Source: SG8-30 sp963715485
GTDB taxonomy: Bacteria > Pseudomonadota > Gammaproteobacteria > Steroidobacterales > Steroidobacteraceae
Reading direction: 5' to 3'
NCBI GenBank assembly: GCA_963715485.1
Contig: OY970244.1
Location: forward strand, 1,302,001 to 1,366,000
DNA length: 64,000 nucleotides
Position 1 is the first letter of the stretch. Each line of letters starts with the position of its first letter. Both the position numbers and the translations under genes were made by a program. Under the pieces are notes generated by a model, which was not told the origin of the DNA, ran no database searches, and saw only the letters and a list, made by a program, of their open reading frames with translations. Shown here piece by piece: positions 54,232-62,701 of the stretch.

Positions 54232-55083
54232 TCATGCCGGTCCGCCGCCGACGGCACGTCCCGGGTCGCGGATCCACTCGCTCCAGGATCCCGCATACAG
54301 GCGTCCGCCGGGAATTCCCGCAACTGCCATCGCGAGCAAATTATGGCAGGCGGTGACGCCGGAGCCGCACATACAGACCGTCTCGTCGCCGGCCCTTGTC
54401 TGCAGCGTCTCCGCCCAGCGTGGGCGCAGCTCGGCGGGCGCGAGCAGGCGCCCATCGGGACGCAGATTCCACTGGCTGGGATGATTGACGGCACCAGGGA
54501 CGTGGCCCGCTACCGTATCGAGCGGCTCGGATCTCCCCTCAAATCGCTCCGTCGCACGGGCATCGACCAGCAGGCAGGCGTCCGTGGCCAACATGCCCAC
54601 GAGCTGGTCTGCGTCAACGGTCATGCCGGATCGAGGATGGGCGATGAACTCACTGGCCGGCCGCCCCGGCGAGGAATTATCCTGGGTACCGCCATGGGCC
54701 ACCCAGGCCTGCAGGCCGCCGTCGAGTACTGCCGCCGCGTCATGCCCCATCCAGTGCAACATCCACCATAGCCGCGCCGCGAGCTGGCCCGCCGAGTTGT
54801 CGTAGACAACCACCTGCGTCTTCGGTTTGACGCCCCAGCGGGACAGCGTCTCGGCAAAGGCCTGCGGTGCCGGCAGCGGGTGACGGCCTGATCGAGGCGT
54901 GACGGGCCCGGACAAGTCGCGGTCGAGGTGGGCGTAAGCTGCACCCGGAATGTGTCCGAGCGCCCACGCGGCTTCCCCTGCCTGCGGGTTGGTCAGATCG
55001 AACCGGCAGTCGACGACCAGCCAATCCGGATCCGCGAGGTGCCCCATCAGATCAGCTGGCTGCAGCAGGGTCGTGAATTTCAT
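54232..55083 (-). CDS. Sulfurtransferase (rhodanese, 3-mercaptopyruvate type)
   Basis: A 283-residue tandem-rhodanese protein that transfers sulfur from thiosulfate or 3-mercaptopyruvate to an acceptor. The inactive N-terminal domain has DCRFDLTNPQAGEAAWALGHIPGAAYAHLDRDLSG. The second domain has DARATERFEGRSEP and the active-site loop MCGSGVTACHNLLA, whose Cys carries the persulfide. The CGSGVTA loop is typical of mercaptopyruvate-type SseA enzymes, so 3-mercaptopyruvate is favoured. It lies between speA and the homospermidine synthase region without clear operon ties. Confidence 0.9.
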   Translation of the reverse strand: MKFTTLLQPADLMGHLADPDWLVVDCRFDLTNPQAGEAAWALGHIPGAAYAHLDRDLSGPVTPRSGRHPLPAPQAFAETLSRWGVKPKTQVVVYDNSAGQLAARLWWMLHWMGHDAAAVLDGGLQAWVAHGGTQDNSSPGRPASEFIAHPRSGMTVDADQLVGMLATDACLLVDARATERFEGRSEPLDTVAGHVPGAVNHPSQWNLRPDGRLLAPAELRPRWAETLQTRAGDETVCMCGSGVTACHNLLAMAVAGIPGGRLYAGSWSEWIRDPGRAVGGGPA

Positions 55084-55193
55084 GGGCTAGTCCAGATTTC
55101 ATATTGCGATGCGGCAATCCTGCCGGCTGCTCGATTTAGGCCGACTGCCGCGCTGGTTGCAACCTTTTCTGACGCCGCTGCGTCTTAGCATTC

Positions 55194-55373
55194 ATGAGCC
55201 GGAACACGATGCAGAGTCAGCAATCTTCGGGCACCGATCCTGCGTTGCCGGCCCTGCCGGTCGTCACTTCCCGAGAGCGCGATTTCTGGCGCCGCGCCGT
55301 TGCCGAGCAACGGCAACGACTCGAGCTGACCGGCCACGAGGCGCCGCCGGAACTGAAGGCTGAACGGCATTAG
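55194..55373 (+). CDS. Small hypothetical protein, 59 residues
   Basis: A 59-residue frame starting at the ATG at 55194; an ATG at 55209 is an alternative. Its composition is plausible for a protein: an N-terminal Ser/Gln/Pro region, then TSRERDFWRRAVAEQRQRLELTG, a charged amphipathic helix, and a short tail. It ends 53 bases before a strong rightward Rho-independent terminator (55427-55451), which supports transcription in this direction. I cannot name a family. It sits between two divergently placed genes of sulfur and polyamine metabolism. Confidence 0.5.
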   Translation: MSRNTMQSQQSSGTDPALPALPVVTSRERDFWRRAVAEQRQRLELTGHEAPPELKAERH

Positions 55374-55426
55374 CCGCAAGCGGTGCAGGTCACCGCGGAG
55401 TGCAGCCTGGACGTATCCCCTGTTGC

Positions 55427-55451
55427 AGCCGGCCACGTGCCGGCCTTTTTT
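55427..55451 (+). terminator. Rho-independent terminator
   Basis: The perfect stem GCCGGC-CACGT-GCCGGC (55428-55444) is followed by CTTTTTT. It terminates a rightward transcript, most simply that of the 59-residue gene, and insulates the homospermidine synthase gene starting at 55571. Confidence 0.88.
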
Positions 55452-55570
55452 GGGCCGTCGCGTGGTGCCTCGCGATGCCCGTTTGCGTTACATTACCGGG
55501 CCATGCATCAAGGCAGTTGCCAGGCTGCCGGTTGCCGCGTGTCCCACCAAGAACTGGAAGAAACCCGATC

Positions 55571-56993
55571 ATGACGAGTCACAAGATCCATACGCATTTT
55601 CCCGGCCGCCTGCTTCTTATCGGCTTCGGCAGCATCGGACAGGGCATCCTGCCGCTGGTACTGCGCCATATCGGCGGCCTGTCTCCCGATCGGATCACGG
55701 TGGTGACCGCCGACGACGCTGGCCGTGACGAGGCCGAGCAATTCGGCATTCGTTTCCTCAATCACCCGCTGACGCGCGAAAACTACCGGCACGTGCTGGA
55801 GCCGCTGGTCGGGCGCGGCGACTTCGTGCTCAACCTGTCGGTCGACGTGTCGAGCATCGCCCTGATGAAGCTGTGCCAGGAAAAGGGCGCGCTCTACCTG
55901 GACACCTGCATCGAGCCCTGGCCGGGCGGCTACAGCGACCCGAACATTCCAGCCAGCCGCCGTACCAACTACGCCCTGCGCGAAGAGACGCTGGAGCTGC
56001 GCAAGGCCTACCCCAAGGGGCCGACCGCGGTAATTACCCACGGCGCGAATCCGGGTCTCGTCTCTCATTTCGTCAAGCAGGCACTGCTGGACATTGCGGC
56101 CGACACTGACGTCGAGGTCGGCGAACCGGCCAACCGTGACGAGTGGGCGGCGCTGGCCCAACAGCTGGGTATCAAGGTCATCCACATCGCCGAGCGCGAT
56201 ACACAGATTTCCAGCAGAGCCGAAGATGCCGGGTGAATTCGTCAACACCTGGTCCGTGGACGGGTTCATCAGCGAGGGCAGCCAGCCAGCCGAGCTTGGC
56301 TGGGGCTCACATGAGCGCCACTTCCCGCGAGACGGGCGGCAACACGATTTCGGCCGCAAGAACGCGATCTTCCTGAGCCAGCCGGGTTGCGCCACCCGCG
56401 TGCGCACCTGGACGCCGCTGGCGGGCCATTTCCACGGTTTCCTGATAACTCACGGCGAGTCGATCTCGATCTCGGACTTCCTGACGGTCAGGGAGGGCGA
56501 CAAGGTTGCCTACCGGCCGACGGTTCACTACGCCTATCACCCGGCGGACAACGCCGTGCTCTCGGTCCACGAGTTCTGCGGCAGGAATTACCGTGAGCAG
56601 GAACGCAAGCGCATCATGATGGCGGATATAACCTCCGGCATCGACGAGCTGGGCGTGCTGCTCGCCGGGCACAAGAAGAACGCTTACTGGTATGGGTCGC
56701 AGCTGTCCACGGACGAGGCGCGCGAGCTGGTGCCTTTCAACAGCGCAACCTCGCTGCAGGTCACGGTGGCCGCCCTGTCGGGCATGATCTTCGCGATGGA
56801 GAACCCGAGCCTGGGCATCGTCGAGCCAGACGAGATCGACTTCCGCCGAAACCTGGAAATCTGCGCGCCCTATCTCGGTCCGGTTGTCGGCAAGTACACT
56901 GACTGGACGCCGGTATTCGACCGCGGCCGACTGTTCCCGGAAGACATCGACGAGAGCGATCCCTGGCAATTCAAGAACGTGCGGGTGATCTAG
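55571..56993 (+). pseudogene. Homospermidine synthase, single-base frameshift
   Basis: NAD-dependent enzyme that makes homospermidine from putrescine, of the saccharopine-dehydrogenase-like family. The first frame holds the Rossmann LLLIGFGSIGQGILPLVLRH, YLDTCIEPWPGGYSDP and THGANPGLVSHFVKQALLDIA, then breaks at 56215-56225. The adjacent frame continues with PGEFVNTWSVDGFISEG, FLTVREGDKVAYRPTVHYAYHPADNAVLSVHE, NAYWYGSQLS and a normal end. One extra base restores about 470 residues, the family's usual length. speA lies nearby, so polyamine synthesis is a theme. The break is likely an assembly indel. Confidence 0.88.
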
Positions 56994-57052
56994 ACCCGGC
57001 GTCGATGCGGCCAACGGCGGGTGCGGGGCGCGAGGGCGCGGCCCCGCCGGCC

Positions 57053-57568
57053 TCAGCAGCGTTCGGACGAATCCTCGTAATCGATCGAGGTGATCACCAG
57101 GGCTTGATCGCCGCCGGGCAGTTCGATCCTGACCTCGTCATCGAGGCGCCGGCCGAGCAGGGCGCGGGCCAGCGGCGAGTCCATGCTGATGTAGCCGGGG
57201 GCCAAGTCGAATTCATCCGGCCCTACGATGCGGTGCCGCCGCGTCTCGCCGTCGGCGTCCTCCAGTTCCACCCAGGCGCCGAAATAGACCCGTGACCGAT
57301 CGGTAGGTGCCTGGTCGACAACGACCATGCCGTCGAGGCGCTTGCGCAGGAAACGGACCCGCCGGTCGATTTCCCTCAATCGACGCTTCCCATACGTGTA
57401 TTCGGCGTTCTCGGACCGGTCACCCTGGGCGGCCGCCTCGGAGACGGCCTGGGTGACCTGCGGACGTTCGATCCGCCACAGCTGGTCGAGTTCGGTGCGC
57501 AGTCGTCGCTCCCCGGCGGGGGTGATGAACTGCGATCCGGGCTGCAAAGGTGGTTTCCAGCGCCCCAT
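57053..57568 (-). CDS. greB: Transcription elongation factor GreB
   Basis: Rescues backtracked RNA polymerase by stimulating transcript cleavage through its secondary channel. The 171-residue protein has the N-terminal coiled coil with acidic tip residues in GDRSENAEYTYGKRRLREIDRR, the signature that separates GreB from GreA. The C-terminal FKBP-like domain includes IVGPDEFDLAPGYISMDSPLARALLGR. It is monocistronic. It is divergent from the candidate small RNA at 57751. Confidence 0.96.
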   Translation of the reverse strand: MGRWKPPLQPGSQFITPAGERRLRTELDQLWRIERPQVTQAVSEAAAQGDRSENAEYTYGKRRLREIDRRVRFLRKRLDGMVVVDQAPTDRSRVYFGAWVELEDADGETRRHRIVGPDEFDLAPGYISMDSPLARALLGRRLDDEVRIELPGGDQALVITSIDYEDSSERC

Positions 57569-57903
57569 TATGTCAAATATGCCCGTCGGTCTGGGTCAAG
57601 CGGCCACTGCCTCAAGAATGGCGAGTCGCTGCCGTCAAGCTGGCAGGGTGAACGCATCGGCGGTTGCTGAATTGTGCGCAAGGTCACTGATCGCCGCCAG
57701 GGGTGGGCGTAGTCTCAGACCCGAGCGGTTGGCTCATTGTTGAATCCCCTAGCGGACTTTCCTTCCCTTCACCGTAAGTCCGCTTCTCAAGCCTCAGGGC
57801 GAACCCCTGGGGCTTCTTTTTTTGGTCTCGCGCTGTCGGATTCGCCGCAAGGCGCAGCTAGTGTAACGTGGAGTCTGTATCGGCCATCCGACATCAGCAG
57901 GGC
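57569..57903. other. Intergenic region with candidate small RNA
   Basis: A 335-base gap between greB (leftward) and a methyltransferase gene (rightward). It holds two strong hairpins on the plus strand (see 57751-57823), the second a terminator. No protein frame is convincing in the first 180 bases. A rightward promoter must lie between 57569 and 57750, but I see no strong -10/-35 pair. Confidence 0.6.
57751..57823 (+). ncRNA. Candidate small RNA with terminator hairpin
   Basis: Hairpin 1 is a perfect nine-base stem AGCGGACTT/AAGTCCGCT (57751-57759 with 57776-57784). Its 16-base pyrimidine-rich loop contains TCCTTCCC, which is complementary to ribosome-binding sites. Hairpin 2 (57789-57799 with 57805-57815, one wobble) is followed by a CTTTTTTT tract (57816-57823), a textbook Rho-independent terminator. 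No rightward gene precedes it, so a non-coding transcript ending here is the simplest reading. The 5' end is unknown; the RNA may start well upstream, between 57600 and 57740. The family is unknown. Confidence 0.6.
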
Positions 57904-58653
57904 ATGACCGACGGCGCATCCTTCAAGGACCACTTCTCCGCCCAGGCGGGCGAGTACGAGCGCCACCGCCCGGGCTACCCGCCCGAACTGTTCGGATGGC
58001 TGGCCTCGGTCGCCCCGGCCAACGAGCGAGCGCTCGACCTGGCGACCGGCAACGGCCAGGCCGCGACCGGGCTGGCGGCGCACTTTGCCGAGGTGCAGGC
58101 CACGGAGCCGAGCGAGGCCCAGCTTTCCAGGGCCAGTCCGCATCCGCGGATCAGCTACCTTCGGGGGACTGCCGAGCGTATCGACTTCCCCGACGGATAC
58201 TTCGACCTGCTGACTGCTGCCCAGGCTGCGCACTGGTTCGACTGGCCACGCTTCTACGCCGAGGCGCGCCGGGTTCTCCGCCCCGGCGGCATCATCGCCC
58301 TCTGGACCTACGAAATGTTCACCACCGATCCCGAAGTCGACGCGGTCATGGACGACTTCTACCGAAACGTGGTGGGCCCCTACTGGCCGCGCGAGCGCCG
58401 TCACGTAGAGGAGCGCTACACCAGCCTGCCGTTTCCCTTCGAGGAAATCGCCTCGCCGCCCTTCATCCTGCGCACCCAATGGTCGTTGTCCGATGTGCTT
58501 GGCTACCTCGAGACCTGGTCTGCAGTGCAGCGTTATCTACGCATTCGTGGGCGCAATCCGGTAGAGCTGGTGGCGGATCCTCTGGCCGGGGCCTGGGGGC
58601 AGGGCGAGCGCCGGCTCAGCTGGCCGATCCACCTTCGAGCAGGACGCGGCTAG
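57904..58653 (+). CDS. Class I SAM-dependent methyltransferase
   Basis: A 249-residue cytoplasmic methyltransferase (methyltransf_11/25 type). SAM motif I is ALDLATGNGQAATGLA; then come VQATEPSEAQL (motif II acidic), RGTAERIDFPDGYFDLLTAAQAAHWFDW and RRVLRPGGIIALW. The AQAAHWFDW block is typical of the family that includes trans-aconitate methyltransferase-like proteins. The ATG at 57904 was chosen because an ATG at 57868 lacks a good site. The substrate is unknown. Confidence 0.88.
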   Translation: MTDGASFKDHFSAQAGEYERHRPGYPPELFGWLASVAPANERALDLATGNGQAATGLAAHFAEVQATEPSEAQLSRASPHPRISYLRGTAERIDFPDGYFDLLTAAQAAHWFDWPRFYAEARRVLRPGGIIALWTYEMFTTDPEVDAVMDDFYRNVVGPYWPRERRHVEERYTSLPFPFEEIASPPFILRTQWSLSDVLGYLETWSAVQRYLRIRGRNPVELVADPLAGAWGQGERRLSWPIHLRAGRG

Positions 58654-58786
58654 CGGCAGGGTCCGGCACCGCGGGTTTCGGTCACGAGGAGGGCGTCAAG
58701 CCGTGGCTCCCTGCTGAGGAATGGAGCAGGATCTGGTAAAAGGGGCGGGCCCGCGCGAAGTGAGTGGGTTTCAACGGAGCAAGGAC

Positions 58787-59392
58787 ATGCGCGCATTGAC
58801 GATACTGGCAGTGATTGCCGCCACGCTGCTGCTGCAGGGCTGCGGCTACAACACCCTGCAGACTCAGGACGAGCAGATCAAGTCGGCCTGGTCGGAGGTG
58901 CTGAACCAGTACCAGCGGCGCTCCGACCTGATCCCGAACCTGGTCGCCACGGTCAAGGGATTTGCAGAGCAGGAACAGGCGGTGCTGGTGGGCGTCACCG
59001 AGGCGCGCGCCAAGGCCTCGCAGATCCAGGTGAACGCAGACGATCCAGCCTCGCTGGCACAGTTCCAGGCGGCCCAGGGCGAGGTGACGAGCGCGTTGTC
59101 ACGCCTGCTCGTCACGGTCGAGAACTATCCGGAGCTGAAGTCCGACCAGAACTTCCGTGACCTGCAGGCGCAGCTGGAAGGAACGGAGAATCGCATCACC
59201 GTAGCCCGCAATCGCTACATCCAGTCGGTGCAGGACTATAACGTGACGGTGCGGCAGTTCCCGACCAACCTGACGGCGATGATTTTCGGCCACAAGGTGA
59301 AGCCGAATTTCACGGTCGAGAACGAAGCAGAGATCTCGAAGCCGCCAGCGGTCGACTTCACGAAGCCGGCTGAATCCGCTGCGAAGGGCTGA
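58787..59392 (+). CDS. lemA: LemA family protein
   Basis: A 201-residue envelope protein. A lipoprotein-type signal (LLLQGC) is followed by the LemA helical domain: DEQIKSAWSEVLNQYQRRSDLIPNLVATVKGFAEQE, then NRITVARNRYIQSVQDYNVTVRQFP. LemA proteins are often found in one operon with TPM-domain proteins, as here; the pair is associated with envelope stress. AAGGA precedes the ATG at 58787. The next gene begins 20 bases after the stop. Confidence 0.93.
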   Translation: MRALTILAVIAATLLLQGCGYNTLQTQDEQIKSAWSEVLNQYQRRSDLIPNLVATVKGFAEQEQAVLVGVTEARAKASQIQVNADDPASLAQFQAAQGEVTSALSRLLVTVENYPELKSDQNFRDLQAQLEGTENRITVARNRYIQSVQDYNVTVRQFPTNLTAMIFGHKVKPNFTVENEAEISKPPAVDFTKPAESAAKG

Positions 59393-59412
59393 TTGGGGCT
59401 CGCGCGCCGGCC

Positions 59413-60294
59413 ATGCGCGCCCTTGCAATCGGTTCTCTGCTGCTGGCGACCGCCGTCGCCATCGCGCCGGCGGCGCGAGCAGACCTCGTGCCGGTGCCGC
59501 CGTTGGAGCGGCGCGTCACCGACCTCACCGCGACGCTCGACGATGCGCAGCGACAACAGCTGGAGCGCCGCCTCGCGGAATTCGAGGCCGGCAAGGGCAG
59601 CCAGATCGCAATCCTGATCGTGCCTACGACCCGGCCCGAGGATATCGAGCAGTTTTCCATTCGCGTGGCCGAGCAGTGGAAGCTGGGGCGAAAGGGCATT
59701 GACGACGGCGTACTGCTGGTGGTCGCCATCGAGGATCGTTCGCTACGGCTCGAGGTTGGCTATGGCCTCGAGGGGGCCGTTCCGGACGCCATCGCCAAAC
59801 GGCTGGTAAGCGACGTCATCACGCCTTACTTCCGTCAGGGCGATTATTACGGCGGCCTGCAGGCGGGGATCGAGCGGCTGATCGGCGTCATCGACGGCGA
59901 GCCATTGCCGGAACCGCAGCCCGGCTGGCGCGAGAATGCCCGGGTCGGGCAGTCCATGCTGCCGCTGTTGCTGGTCTTCGCTGTCATCGGTGGCGGCATC
60001 CTGCGAGCGATATTCGGGCGCCTGGGCGGCGCCGCTGCGACCGGAGGCCTCGCCGGCGGGCTCGTCTGGCTGCTGGTGCACGTACTCGGCATCTCGGTTT
60101 TTGCCGGCTTCGTGGTCTTCGTCGTTGCATTGCTTGGCGGCATGCCGCGGCGCGGCTGGACCTCGGGCGGGCGCGGCAGCGGCGGTGGCTGGGGCTCCTG
60201 GGGCGGCGGGATGGGCGGCGGCGGCTTTGGCGGGGGTGGCTTTGGCGGTGGCGGCGGTGGTTTCGGCGGTGGCGGCGCCAGCGGGAGATGGTGA
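59413..60294 (+). CDS. TPM-domain membrane protein (YgcG-like)
   Basis: A 293-residue protein with a signal peptide and a periplasmic TPM domain (about 25-160): VTDLTATLDDAQRQQLERRLAEFEAGKGSQIAILIVPT, then DDGVLLVVAIEDRSLRLEVGYGLEG. Two transmembrane helices follow (about 175-195 and 205-245). The C-terminal 50 residues are a Gly-rich tail made of GGGG and FGGG repeats. The stop overlaps the next ATG. The TPM domain is thought to bind metal or phosphate-like ligands and to act in envelope maintenance. Confidence 0.93.
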   Translation: MRALAIGSLLLATAVAIAPAARADLVPVPPLERRVTDLTATLDDAQRQQLERRLAEFEAGKGSQIAILIVPTTRPEDIEQFSIRVAEQWKLGRKGIDDGVLLVVAIEDRSLRLEVGYGLEGAVPDAIAKRLVSDVITPYFRQGDYYGGLQAGIERLIGVIDGEPLPEPQPGWRENARVGQSMLPLLLVFAVIGGGILRAIFGRLGGAAATGGLAGGLVWLLVHVLGISVFAGFVVFVVALLGGMPRRGWTSGGRGSGGGWGSWGGGMGGGGFGGGGFGGGGGGFGGGGASGRW

Positions 60295-60869
60295 TGCAAC
60301 TTGGGCGCTTCTGGCGGCACCTGATTGCCACCCGCTGGGCGGTACGTCGCGTTTTTCCTGACGCGGCGCTGCTGGCGATCGAGGCCGCTGTCCATGCGGG
60401 CGAGCGGCTTCATGATGGCGAAGTACGATTCGCGGTGGAAACCGAGCTCGGCTGGCAGGAGCTGCTTCGGGGCATCACGCCGCGGCAACGTGCGATCGAG
60501 GTCTTTTCGCTGCTGCGAGTCTGGGACACGGAACGCAACAATGGCGTGCTGATCTATCTGCTGTTCGCCGACCGCGATGTCGAGATCGTCGCCGACCGGG
60601 GCTTCGACGGGCGCGTCCACGAGGCCGCCTGGCGGGAGATCTGTGCCGTGATGCGGGCCAGGTTTGCAGGAGGCGAGTTCGAAGCCGGCGCGCTGGAAGG
60701 CATTGCCGCGGCCAGCAGGCTGATGGCTGAACATTTCCCCGCGAGCGGGGGGGTTGGACCGCGACGAGATGCCGGATCGCCCGGCCATGCTATGAAACGG
60801 CCGCTATCCGCCCTGTCGCCGTGCGCCGACGCACGGCCTTGCACACGACCGTACATCGCGATGTCATAA
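60294..60869 (+). CDS. TPM-domain protein, cytoplasmic
   Basis: A 191-residue second TPM-like protein without a signal peptide. The core includes GERLHDGEVRFAVETEL, RAIEVFSLLRVWDTERNNGVLIYLLFADRDVEIVADRGF and a helical tail. GGGAG lies before the ATG at 60294, which overlaps the stop of the previous TPM gene. The last 40 residues are Arg/Pro-rich and look like a non-conserved extension. It closes the lemA-TPM-TPM operon, where it probably works at the membrane's cytoplasmic face. Confidence 0.87.
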   Translation: MQLGRFWRHLIATRWAVRRVFPDAALLAIEAAVHAGERLHDGEVRFAVETELGWQELLRGITPRQRAIEVFSLLRVWDTERNNGVLIYLLFADRDVEIVADRGFDGRVHEAAWREICAVMRARFAGGEFEAGALEGIAAASRLMAEHFPASGGVGPRRDAGSPGHAMKRPLSALSPCADARPCTRPYIAMS

Positions 60870-60873
60870 TCCC

Positions 60874-62088
60874 ATGATGCGAACACCCGACCGCGGGCGC
60901 CGGTGGCGCCTGTCAGCGATCCTGCTGCTCGCCTTCAGCACTGCGGCCTGCGTGCCGTTCGAATCGCTGTGGCGCAAGGAACCCAAGCCGCCCCCGCCGC
61001 TGGCGGAACCTGTGGCAGCGCCCGAGGCGCCGCTCGCCGAGGCGACTCATCACTTCGTGGTGGAGAAAGACAGCGATCTCGTTGGTCGCGTACAGGTGAC
61101 GATTGCCCGTCACGAGGACACGCTGCCCGACCTCGCCAGGCGTTTCAACATAGGCTACGAGGAAATTGTCCGCGCCAACCCGGGCGTCGATCCGTGGCTC
61201 CCCGGCGAAGGCACCCGTGTGACGCTGCCGACCCGCTTCGTGCTTCCGGACGCGCCGCGTGAGGGTCTGGTCATCAACCTCGCAGCGATGCGGCTGTTCT
61301 ATTACCCGCCGCACAAGGACAAGGCAGCGCCGCTGGAGGTCGTTACCCACCCGATCGGAATCGGCAAGGTGGGCTGGAGCACGCCGGAAGGCCGGACCAA
61401 GATCGTCTCGAAGGTCAAGGATCCAAGCTGGACGCCGCCCGCCTCGGTGCGCAAGGAGCATGCGGAAAACGGCGACCCGCTGCCGGCCAAAGTGCCACCA
61501 GGACCGGACAACCCGCTAGGTCGCCACATGATGCGCCTCGGCTGGCCGAGCTACCTGATGCACGGCACGAACAAGCCATATGGCGTGGGCATGCGCGTCA
61601 GTCACGGCTGCATCCGCCTCTATCCCGAGGACATTTCGCAGGTCTTCGACGACATCCCTGTAGGCACCACCGTGACCGTGGTCAACCAGCCCTACCTGCT
61701 GGGCTGGCAGGGAGATGTACTGTACGTGCAGGCCTACGGTCCGCTCGACGACGACGAACGCAACTGGGAACACGGGCCAGCAGGCTTGAGGAAGAAAGGC
61801 GCCAAGTCGAAGTCGCCGCTGTGGAAGCGAATCGTCGCAGCCGACACGGCCGTCAACTGGGACCGCGCCCGCGAGGTTGCAGAGGAACCCAGCGGCATTC
61901 CACTGGCGGTCAGCCGCGGCCACGAGGGATCCCTGCCGGTGGTCCTGGCAGCCGCACCGGAGGTCCGCAATGCACTGCCGTCCGGGGCGACCTGGGATGG
62001 AAACGAGAATCAGTACGAGGACGAGGGCGAATTCCGCGAGCTGCTGTCCGAGCGGGATCCTGCCGCACGCGAATCCGCGGTCCGTTGA
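60874..62088 (+). CDS. L,D-transpeptidase with LysM-like domain
   Basis: Periplasmic lipoprotein-like enzyme of 404 residues. It cross-links peptidoglycan or attaches proteins to it by 3-3 bonds. The signal (about 1-26, ending STAAC) is followed by a Pro-rich linker and a LysM-like region (about 66-120: HEDTLPDLARRFNIGYEEIVRANPGVD). A YkuD domain follows, with HGT at the His site and SHGCIRL carrying C246. The C-terminal 110 residues (after about 290) are low-complexity and not part of the fold. The gene is monocistronic and lies behind the TPM operon. Confidence 0.92.
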   Translation: MMRTPDRGRRWRLSAILLLAFSTAACVPFESLWRKEPKPPPPLAEPVAAPEAPLAEATHHFVVEKDSDLVGRVQVTIARHEDTLPDLARRFNIGYEEIVRANPGVDPWLPGEGTRVTLPTRFVLPDAPREGLVINLAAMRLFYYPPHKDKAAPLEVVTHPIGIGKVGWSTPEGRTKIVSKVKDPSWTPPASVRKEHAENGDPLPAKVPPGPDNPLGRHMMRLGWPSYLMHGTNKPYGVGMRVSHGCIRLYPEDISQVFDDIPVGTTVTVVNQPYLLGWQGDVLYVQAYGPLDDDERNWEHGPAGLRKKGAKSKSPLWKRIVAADTAVNWDRAREVAEEPSGIPLAVSRGHEGSLPVVLAAAPEVRNALPSGATWDGNENQYEDEGEFRELLSERDPAARESAVR

Positions 62089-62172
62089 AGTCGCGCTACG
62101 ACGGGCTTTCCGCCACCCGCTAAAGGCCTGCGCCCGCCTGCCGATCTTCCCGGGGGAGGAGACGGACCGGCC

Positions 62173-62370
62173 ATGGATCTCAAGTACTACACCACAGTGC
62201 TGGTTGAACGCCCCGGGCATTCCTCGGCCCGCCAGTACAACGGCGTCATTACCGTCAGCGATGATGACCTCGCACGCGACGTGCGGGAGGCAGTCGGCGC
62301 GGCAGTGTGCCGATCGCTGGGCGTTGCCAGGGACCAGGTGCGGGTCGTTCACTGCTCGCCCATTCACTGA
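62173..62370 (+). CDS. Small conserved-looking protein, 65 residues
   Basis: A 65-residue soluble frame: DLKYYTTVLVERPGHSSARQ, then NGVITVSDDDLARDVREAVGAAVCRSLGVARDQVRVVHCSPIH. The even hydrophobic/charged pattern and Val/Ile strands suggest a small alpha-beta fold. Two cysteines are present. I recognise no family. GGGGGAGGAG sits close before the ATG. It lies 45 bases before another very small gene and 332 bases before the tail-sheath gene. Confidence 0.65.
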   Translation: MDLKYYTTVLVERPGHSSARQYNGVITVSDDDLARDVREAVGAAVCRSLGVARDQVRVVHCSPIH

Positions 62371-62415
62371 AGGGCTGGTCTAGAATCCGGGCATCGATGG
62401 CCCGGCGACTGGTCG

Positions 62416-62580
62416 ATGCACAGCGAATGGATGAAGGTCATGCTCGCGGAGATAGAGCGCAAGCGCGAGGAAACGCGCAGCGCCGAGGACGAAGAACTGC
62501 GACGGGCCCGGGAACGGCAGGCGGCCCGCGGACCCGATCCGGGCAGCAACGGGAAGACACCGGCGCGCAAGCGCCGCTGA
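62416..62580 (+). CDS. Small Arg/Glu-rich protein, 54 residues
   Basis: A 54-residue frame starting at the ATG at 62416: MHSEWMKVMLAEIERKREE, then an Arg/Glu/Ala-rich helix and a basic tail (KTPARKRR). The regular heptad-like charge pattern and absence of rare codons suggest a real short protein, perhaps a cytoplasmic coiled-coil or nucleic-acid-binding peptide. A start at the second Met is possible. It is co-oriented with the 65-residue gene upstream. Confidence 0.6.
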   Translation: MHSEWMKVMLAEIERKREETRSAEDEELRRARERQAARGPDPGSNGKTPARKRR

Positions 62581-62676
62581 GCCGCTCCGCTCGACCCCAC
62601 GCGATGGTGCAATCGGCGGAGATTCTGTAAGACGGCGCCGGTCGATTGGCGGGGGTGACACGACGATGTGCTAACC

Positions 62677-62695
62677 TTCCCCAAACCAAGGGGAG
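62677..62695 (+). promoter_or_regulatory. Hairpin covering the ribosome site of the tail-sheath gene
   Basis: The stem TTCCCC/GGGGAG (62677-62682 with 62690-62695, one wobble) with a seven-base loop includes the only good ribosome site (GGGGAG) of the GTG at 62702. It may dampen translation of the sheath gene. Evidence is structural only. Confidence 0.35.
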
Positions 62696-62701
62696 CCTCC
62701 G

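Noticed and set aside
62641..62676. Possible -35/-10 pair before the sheath gene
   Set aside because: The best boxes (TTGGCG and TAACCT) are 20 bases apart, too far for a reliable promoter.
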